This document shows positions 58,616 through 64,000 of a stretch of DNA of 64,000 nt, one piece after another (positions within the stretch are counted from its first letter, which is position 1; each line of letters opens with the position of its first letter). The stretch is taken from the NCBI GenBank assembly GCA_002869585.1, contig PKUO01000105.1:62001-126000 (forward strand). The letters run 5' to 3'. The stretch is from Sedimenticola sp. (GTDB taxonomy: Bacteria > Pseudomonadota > Gammaproteobacteria > Chromatiales > Chromatiaceae). The position numbers and the translations under genes were made by a program. The notes beneath the pieces are model-generated. The model ran no database searches, was not told where the DNA came from, and worked only from the letters and a program-made list of their open reading frames with translations.

Positions 58616-59826
58616 GCGACACCTCTCATGCTTTGCGTGTCCAGTTGTGTTTGGGTATGGGTGGATTCGAGGCCGAGACCCGGAAACGCCATCCTGAAAC
58701 CCGCGCCTCCGGTGGCGGGACGAAACAGTGAAATATGCCCCTGATGTCCCAACACTACCGACTGGACAATCGCCAGCCCAAGCCCGGTACCGTCTCCACG
58801 CGTGGTAAAGAAAGGGTCGAACACCTGTGAAATGATCTCGGCGTCAATCCCCGGGCCATCGTCGTAAAAAGACAGCTCAATCCGGTCATCGGCCTGTTGC
58901 AGGGAGACGAACAGGCAGACCCCTTCGCCCCCGTGATCAAGGGTATTGTTGGCGAGATTGTTGAACGCCCCCAGCAGCGCATCCGCATTGCCGCTGATAG
59001 CCAGATCACCGGAGGTTTGATCATCCAGAATGATGCTGGCGTTCTGGTGTTTGAACAACGGCTCCAGTGTCTGCACCATCTCATCGAGTACCTGTGTCAG
59101 CCAGATAGTTTCCGGCTCATATTGGCCACCACGCGCAAAGGCCAGCATATCGTTGATCTGCCGCTCCATGTGATGCAGGCGTGTCCGGCATCTTTCCGAG
59201 AATTTTTCACGCTGCCCGGCGCTGAGATCCTGGCGCGCCAGGTTAGCGGTGTACAACAGGGCTGAGGAGAGTGGCGTTCTGATCTGATGTGCCAATTGCG
59301 CCGCCATCTCACCCATGGCGGTCAACCGCTGCTGGCGATCGAGCCGCTCCTGCATCTCACGCTTCTCAGTGATATCCAGAATCAGGATGATCTGGCCTGC
59401 CTCGCGGTCCAGCGCCTTCTGAGTGAGATTGATCAGGGTTCCCGAGCGTAGTCGGTGCTCTTCACCCTGGGGTTTGCCACTGAAATGGAATTTGGTGACC
59501 TCAGGCCATAACTGACCGATGGCAATCCCCGGCATCAGGGACTCCGCCACCGGATTGATCTGTTGCAGGCGTTGCTCGGCATCGATAACGATTACCCCCG
59601 CCGGAAGGGTATCCAGCAGCTTTGACAGGCGATTGGCGAGAATCTCTTTTTCAGCCAGTTGGCGCATACGCTCACTGCGGGCGGCAGTGAGTTCATGGTT
59701 GAGTTTGGCTACCCGAGTCTGGAGCTGATGGTAGGAGTCAACGAGTTGCTCGGATACCTGGTTAAAAACCTGGAAGGCATCTTCAAGCTGTTGTTGCTGG
59801 TTCGGACTGCTGCTGTCGGTTTGCAT
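58612..59826 (-). CDS. fleS: Sensor kinase FleS (FlrB type)
   Basis: A 404-residue soluble histidine kinase paired with FleR. A coiled-coil N-terminus is followed by a PAS domain (about 65-160) and the phosphorylation site in QLAHQIRTPLSSALLY. The ATPase boxes are AFNNLANNTLDHGGEG (N), FYDDGPGIDAE (G1) and GTGLGLAIV (G2). No membrane helix is present, as in FleS. All boxes look functional. It is preceded by a sigma-54 promoter candidate. Confidence 0.94.
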   Translation of the reverse strand: MQTDSSSPNQQQQLEDAFQVFNQVSEQLVDSYHQLQTRVAKLNHELTAARSERMRQLAEKEILANRLSKLLDTLPAGVIVIDAEQRLQQINPVAESLMPGIAIGQLWPEVTKFHFSGKPQGEEHRLRSGTLINLTQKALDREAGQIILILDITEKREMQERLDRQQRLTAMGEMAAQLAHQIRTPLSSALLYTANLARQDLSAGQREKFSERCRTRLHHMERQINDMLAFARGGQYEPETIWLTQVLDEMVQTLEPLFKHQNASIILDDQTSGDLAISGNADALLGAFNNLANNTLDHGGEGVCLFVSLQQADDRIELSFYDDGPGIDAEIISQVFDPFFTTRGDGTGLGLAIVQSVVLGHQGHISLFRPATGGAGFRMAFPGLGLESTHTQTQLDTQSMRGVA

Positions 59827-59869
59827 TTATCTTGGCCACTGTCTTTGCATTTGAGCTCAGACCAGTAAC

Positions 59870-59885
59870 AGCAAAATGCATGCCG
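59870..59885 (-). promoter_or_regulatory. Sigma-54 promoter candidate for fleSR
   Basis: On the minus strand CGGCATGCATTTTGCT has GGCA and TTGCT with the -24 GG and -12 GC ten bases apart. Transcription would start near 59859, about 33 bases before the fleS start. FleQ-type activators normally drive fleSR from such a promoter. Confidence 0.65.
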
Positions 59886-59939
59886 AAGATGGTTTTTATC
59901 GATTAATCAGCGGGTTACAAACTGCACCGAGCGGTACAG

Positions 59940-61421
59940 TCAAATAATTGGCATCTCATTACTGCGCTGAAGGCCATATTTACGTAACTTCTCGACCAGG
60001 GTGGTTCTGCGCATCTTCAGACGTTTTGCAGCATGGGCTACCACGCCGTCGGACTCATCCAGGGCCTGGCGAATCAGATTGAACTCCAGGGTGCTGAGAT
60101 GCTCCTTGAGATCTATCCCCTCATTGGGCAGGCGCGGTACCGTCACTACCGTTTCCGGTTCGTCACCCTGCACGGTCACCTCGGGCAGCACTGTGGAGGC
60201 CTGCACACTGCCCATCCCCAGCCGGAACTTCTCCGGCAGTTCTCTCACATCCACCACCCCATAGGGGTAGAGAATGGCAAGACGTTCGATCATGTTCGCC
60301 AGTTCGCGGACATTGCCGGGCCAGTTGTACTGGGTGAGGGCCATCACTGCGGCCGGCGTCAGCCTCACTGAACCGCGTTTCTCGGTCTCGATACGCGAGA
60401 TCAGGTCGTTGACCAGCACGGGAATATCCTCGACCCGGTCACGCAGGGGAGGCATCTCAATCGGGAATACATTCAGGCGGTAAAACAGATCTTCGCGGAA
60501 CTTCTCCTGTTTGATCGCCTCCTCCAGATTACGGTGGGTGGCTGCGATAATCCGCACATTACAGTTGATGGTCTTGTTACTGCCAACGCGCTCGAATGTC
60601 CTCTCCTGCAGCACCCGCAACAGTTTCACCTGCATCGGCATGCTCATGTCGCCGATCTCGTCCAGAAACAGGGTGCCGCCGTCCGCCAGTTCGAATCTTC
60701 CCTGTCGCGCGCTGATGGCGCCGGTAAAGGCGCCTTTTTCATGGCCGAAAAGCTCGCTTTCGAGCAGATCTGCCGGGATGGCTCCGCAGTTGACCGGAAC
60801 AAAGGGTTTACCGCGGCGGCCGGAGTTGTAATGCAGTTTGCGCGCAACCACCTCTTTTCCGGTGCCTGACTCGCCCAGCACGAGAACGGTCGCTTCGGTG
60901 TTGGCTACCTGTTAGATCATTTTGTTGATGCGTCGGGTAGCACGGCTGTTTCCGGAAAGGCTGCGGAAAAGTTCAATGGGGCGCCGGCCCTCGCAGGCAG
61001 ACTTATGCTGTTCCTGATAAATCTGCGCCCTGTGCAGCAGATTCATCAGCACTTCATAACGGGTCGGGAGCAACAGTGAACCAATGAATTGCGATCCTGC
61101 ACGCAGCTCCTCTGGATTCTCTGCATTGTTGATGATGCGGAAAAGCGCTGGCTGGCTGGGTGATTTCTCGACCAGCGCAATCAGCTTGTCGCGTTGATCG
61201 TCATGGATATCGGGGCCAAGAATAACCGAAACGCAGCTATCCTTGAACTCCTTGCCGAGGCGCTCATTCAGATCCTCATCGCCCGAGTGAACTTCGAGCT
61301 TATAGTCGAGGAATTCGAAAATATTTCTCAGATATCCAATGCGTTCAGAATCATCATCGACAAGCAACACACAGCCGCTATCGAGCGTTTGGCATACCTC
61401 AGATTGTGCTCCCCGTTCCAT
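59940..61421 (-). pseudogene. fleQ: FleQ-type flagellar master regulator interrupted by in-frame TAA
   Basis: A 493-residue sigma-54 activator if the TAA at 60912-60914 (codon 170) is bridged; P. aeruginosa FleQ has 490. Before the stop lie the receiver-like domain (about 1-130, GCVLLVDDDSERIGYLRNIF) and the linker ending RRINKMI. After it the AAA+ domain continues in frame, [21 protein letters not shown] with Walker A, loop [20 protein letters not shown] and [19 protein letters not shown]. The C-terminal Fis helix is [20 protein letters not shown]. In relatives Glu commonly occupies this place (GAA to TAA) by my recollection. The truncated product lacks ATPase and DNA-binding parts, so early flagellar expression should fail unless the stop is bypassed. 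Confidence 0.9.
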
Positions 61422-61468
61422 TCAACCGCCCAAGTCTTTCAATGTTGGAAAACCGAAAAATTTCTGGA

Positions 61469-61497
61469 AGTTAAGCACTTTACCGCATCGATGTCAA
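61469..61497 (-). promoter_or_regulatory. Sigma-70 promoter candidate for fleQ
   Basis: A perfect -35 box TTGACA (rc of 61492-61497, with the adjoining base) lies 17 bases upstream of TTAACT (rc of 61469-61474), which matches TATAAT at 3 of 6 bases. The leader to the ATG at 61421 would be about 41 bases. Confidence 0.5.
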
Positions 61498-61574
61498 AAT
61501 AATGTCGCTAGGGGAAAACCTGACAGAAGAAAAACAATCCTAAGATTGTGTTAATCAGAATTCAGCATCTGGTA

Positions 61575-62129
61575 CTATGGATTTACTGATTTCTGGCTGG
61601 CAATCTGTCGCCTGTGATAGCGGAAAATCGCCTTTTCCAGTAGATCCGTCACTAACTCAGACTGTAATTTGAAGGCCAGCAGCATCCGTAAACCACCGGG
61701 CTCCCGGAAGACATTGACCACCTCGGCCAGCAGCTTTAACGGACGGGGTAGTTTCGGGTCAAGACCAAGAGAGAGCCACACCTGCTGAGAGGGTTGCAGG
61801 TCTGTGCTCTCACCCATCCACTCAGCACCCCTGGATGAGAGGCGAAGTGAACAGGGCTTGAGGTCAGCGCTCTCCGTCGTCAGCAGTTCGGAAACCAGGT
61901 CCAACAACAGGTCAAGCTTGGCCTCCACCCTTGCCAGGTTGGCATTGCTCTCGTAAGTCTCGTCATACGAGTCTTTTCTGACATCCTCCAGGGAATGTAG
62001 AAGACCCAGCAGACGTTCATTTCTGTGATTGGCCACAGAGCAATCATAGTCGGTGTATACGCACGCGACCTCCCAGGCAATCGGGAATTCGCCGTGACAA
62101 TCCAGTACGCCGTCGAACGGATCAAGCAC
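61575..62129 (-). CDS. PilZ-like domain protein
   Basis: A 184-residue protein whose C-terminal half (about 95-170) resembles a PilZ domain, the usual cyclic di-GMP receptor. CSLRLSSRGAEW takes the place of the (D/N)xSxxG motif, but the RxxxR motif is not evident, so ligand binding is doubtful. The N-terminal half is helical (NANLARVEAKLDLLLDLVSELL). It lies between fleQ and a divergent membrane-protein gene, suggesting a role in motility or surface behaviour. Confidence 0.65.
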   Translation of the reverse strand: MLDPFDGVLDCHGEFPIAWEVACVYTDYDCSVANHRNERLLGLLHSLEDVRKDSYDETYESNANLARVEAKLDLLLDLVSELLTTESADLKPCSLRLSSRGAEWMGESTDLQPSQQVWLSLGLDPKLPRPLKLLAEVVNVFREPGGLRMLLAFKLQSELVTDLLEKAIFRYHRRQIASQKSVNP

Positions 62130-62240
62130 TCTCTTTCACCTCTGAATCAACTAACCTCTGATTAATTACCCCGATGGCTTGACATATTGGACGGCCTTCC
62201 TTAGAAAGACAACTGTGATAACCCATACAGGCTCCGTCTT

Positions 62241-63509
62241 TTGAGCGACATTCCTTTAAGTGTTCTGTTTACCACCCTGGTAATCCTGATCCTGCTTTCC
62301 GCATTTTTCTCTGGTTCAGAAACTGCGTTGATGACGCTTAACCGTTACCGGTTAAGGCACCTGTCCAATGATGGCCACCCCGGGGCGGTCAGGGCGGAGA
62401 AGCTGTTACAGCGTCCAGACCGGCTGATCGGGCTGATCCTGCTGGGAAACAACTTCGTCAACATCCTGGCCTCGTCAATCGCCACGGTCATCGCCCTACG
62501 CTTGGGCGGAGAAGGCGCCATTGCCATAGCTGCCGGGCTGCTCACCCTGATCATCCTGGTGTTTGCCGAGGTCGCGCCAAAAACCCTGGCCGCGCTGCAC
62601 CCGGAAAGACTGGCCTTTCCGGCCGCGTTCGTCTATACACCGCTGCTCAAACTGCTCTATCCCCTGGTCTGGGTGGTGAATGGCATCGCCAACAGAATAC
62701 TCAGATACCTGGGGGTCTCACCGGACCAGACCAATGGTCAGGCGCTCAGCCGGGAAGAGCTGAGGACGGTGGTGATGGAAGCCGGGGCAATGATCCCCAA
62801 AAAGCATCGCAAGATGCTACTGAGCATCCTCGACCTCGAAAAGGTAAACGTCGAGGACATCATGATCCCTCGCAATGAAGTGGATGGTATCGACATCGAT
62901 GAGCCAATCGAAGAGACCATTCGCATCCTCAAGAACAGTCAGTACACGCGCCTGCCGGTGTTTGATGACAGCATTGATAACATCATCGGGGTTATCCATA
63001 TAAGAAAAGCGATGCACGCGCTGACTCAGGGCGAGCTGACCAAAGATATCGTCCGCGAAATCTGCGACCCACCCTACTTTGTGCCAGAGGGAACGCCACT
63101 CAACATGCAGTTGCTAAATTTCCAGCGCAAAAAGAAGCGCATGGGGCTGGTGGTTGACGAATACGGCGATTTTCTCGGGATAGTCACACTGGTCGATCTG
63201 CTTGAAGAGATTGTCGGGGAGTTCGTCACCGATCCCTCAGACAGTGTTCAGGATGTCCAGCCCCAGGAGGATGGCAGCTACCTGGTCGCCGGCAGCGCGA
63301 ATGTCAAGGAGTTGGTCCGCACCCTGCACTGGCAACTGCCGACCGACGGGCCAAGAACTGTAAACGGCTTGATTCTGGAGTACATGGAGACCATTCCCGA
63401 ACCCGGCACCAGCCTGTTGCTCGAAGGCTACCCGGTGGAAATACTGCAGATTCAGGACAACGCGGTGCGCACGGTGCGGATAGAGCCTGACAAGAGACGC
63501 GAGAACTGA
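62241..63509 (+). CDS. CorC/HlyC-family membrane protein (DUF21-CBS)
   Basis: A 422-residue integral membrane protein with DUF21 domain (about 1-185, four hydrophobic helices, LSAFFSGSETALMTLNRYRL), two CBS domains (about 200-330, VEDIMIPRNEVDGID and RMGLVVDEYGDFLGIVT) and a CorC_HlyC C-terminal domain (about 345-418). The family is linked to Mg2+ or Co2+ efflux (CorB/YfjD type). The start is TTG at 62241-62243, since no ATG or GTG lies between the upstream in-frame stop and the conserved start; no clear ribosome-binding site is seen. Confidence 0.9.
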   Translation: MSDIPLSVLFTTLVILILLSAFFSGSETALMTLNRYRLRHLSNDGHPGAVRAEKLLQRPDRLIGLILLGNNFVNILASSIATVIALRLGGEGAIAIAAGLLTLIILVFAEVAPKTLAALHPERLAFPAAFVYTPLLKLLYPLVWVVNGIANRILRYLGVSPDQTNGQALSREELRTVVMEAGAMIPKKHRKMLLSILDLEKVNVEDIMIPRNEVDGIDIDEPIEETIRILKNSQYTRLPVFDDSIDNIIGVIHIRKAMHALTQGELTKDIVREICDPPYFVPEGTPLNMQLLNFQRKKKRMGLVVDEYGDFLGIVTLVDLLEEIVGEFVTDPSDSVQDVQPQEDGSYLVAGSANVKELVRTLHWQLPTDGPRTVNGLILEYMETIPEPGTSLLLEGYPVEILQIQDNAVRTVRIEPDKRREN

Positions 63510-63545
63510 AGACTGCCAATCGGTAGGACGTCACAATTTGCAAGG

Positions 63546-63572
63546 CCCTATATTGCATGTTGAAATATAGGG
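63546..63572. repeat. Hairpin with 9-base arms downstream of the CorC-type gene
   Basis: Perfect arms CCCTATATT (63546-63554) and AATATAGGG (63564-63572) with a 9-base loop. No T run follows on either strand, so it is not a typical terminator. It may be an operator or RNA element before the FHA gene. Confidence 0.45.
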
Positions 63573-63730
63573 AGTATACTGATTTCCTAAAGGGAAATTA
63601 CATATTTATTGATACGTTAGAGAAACGTTTTAATTTATCTTATCAGCAACAGGGATGTCGATTGGTAATCAAAAAAACGGTAAAGCTCACTAGCTTCCAA
63701 TAACTAGAAGAAAGATAAAACCTTTCCGGG

Positions 63731-64000
63731 ATGACCATGGCTAAATTGACCCTGTTCTACAAAGGCCGCGCTATCCACTCTCATGCCCTCGAGGGCAAAC
63801 GGACCACTATCGGCCGGGATAAAGACTGCGATATCGTCATTGACAGCCTGGCAGTCTCGCCCAAGCATGCGATCATTACCCGATCCGGCCCTCACTTTCA
63901 TATCAAACCTACCGGCTCCAACAAAGATATCCTGGTCAATCACCAACCGAGCGGAGAACAATTGTTGATTCACGGCGATATGATTCAGTTGGGCCAATAC
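63731..64000 (+). CDS. FHA-domain protein, cut by window edge
   Basis: The first 90 residues of a protein starting with a forkhead-associated domain, which binds phosphothreonine. The FHA pattern is clear: TTIGRDKDCDIVIDSLAVSPKHAII, with the conserved GR, S and H. The start is ATG at 63731 or the one at 63737. The frame is open to the last base; the rest of the protein is unseen. Confidence 0.85.
   Translation, partial: MTMAKLTLFYKGRAIHSHALEGKRTTIGRDKDCDIVIDSLAVSPKHAIITRSGPHFHIKPTGSNKDILVNHQPSGEQLLIHGDMIQLGQY

Overview
The window reads as chromosomal DNA of a motile gammaproteobacterium that can respire nitrate. The gene orders PHP phosphatase-yciO-M50 protease-trpS, smc-zipA-ligA and fleQ-fleSR-fliEFGHIJ are gammaproteobacterial. 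A Chromatiales-like or sulfur-oxidiser-like relative, free-living or symbiotic, is my guess and is not proven by the sequence. I found no phage genes, insertion sequences, CRISPR arrays, rRNA or tRNA genes.

Layout. 1-5.9 kb: housekeeping block (trpS cut by the left edge, M50 protease, yciO, rnm; divergently an unrecognised gene, yciB, yciI and a parvulin). 5.9-13.5 kb: moaA and the periplasmic nitrate reductase operon napFDAGHBC on the minus strand, with an FNR-type site before napF. 13.9-19.9 kb: a periplasmic-binding/PAS/GGDEF/EAL protein and a NarX-NarL type nitrate sensor pair. 20-24.3 kb: mfd and a CsiV-like gene. 24.4-28.9 kb: transaldolase and small accessory genes, including a shortened DUF1835 gene. 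29-35.6 kb: ligA, zipA, smc. 35.7-43.3 kb: queF, a sugar kinase, a diguanylate cyclase, a chemoreceptor, a hydrolase, lpxA and rdgC. 43.5-46 kb: the AmmeMemoRadiSam trio. 46-61.4 kb: a pentapeptide-repeat protein, FliK- and FlhB-like genes, a PAS/GGDEF/EAL protein, then fliJIHGFE, fleR, fleS and fleQ. 61.5-64 kb: a PilZ-like protein, a CorC-type membrane protein and the start of an FHA protein.

The genes form two signalling themes. The first is nitrate sensing and reduction: narX, narL, nap, and moaA for the molybdenum cofactor. The second is motility and cyclic di-GMP: fleQ, fleS, fleR, fli genes, three GGDEF proteins, a PilZ-like protein and a chemoreceptor. Two sigma-54 promoter candidates sit before fleS and fliE, as a FleQ/FleR cascade predicts.

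The most striking observation is that four otherwise well-kept genes each carry one in-frame stop codon and no frameshift: narX (TGA, 18178-18180), the chemoreceptor (TAG, 39212-39214), amrA (TAA, 45544-45546) and fleQ (TAA, 60912-60914). Three of them head sensory or regulatory functions whose downstream genes look intact. Together with an in-frame deletion in the DUF1835 gene this suggests recent loss of function, phase-like switching, translational readthrough or base-call error. The sequence alone cannot separate these.
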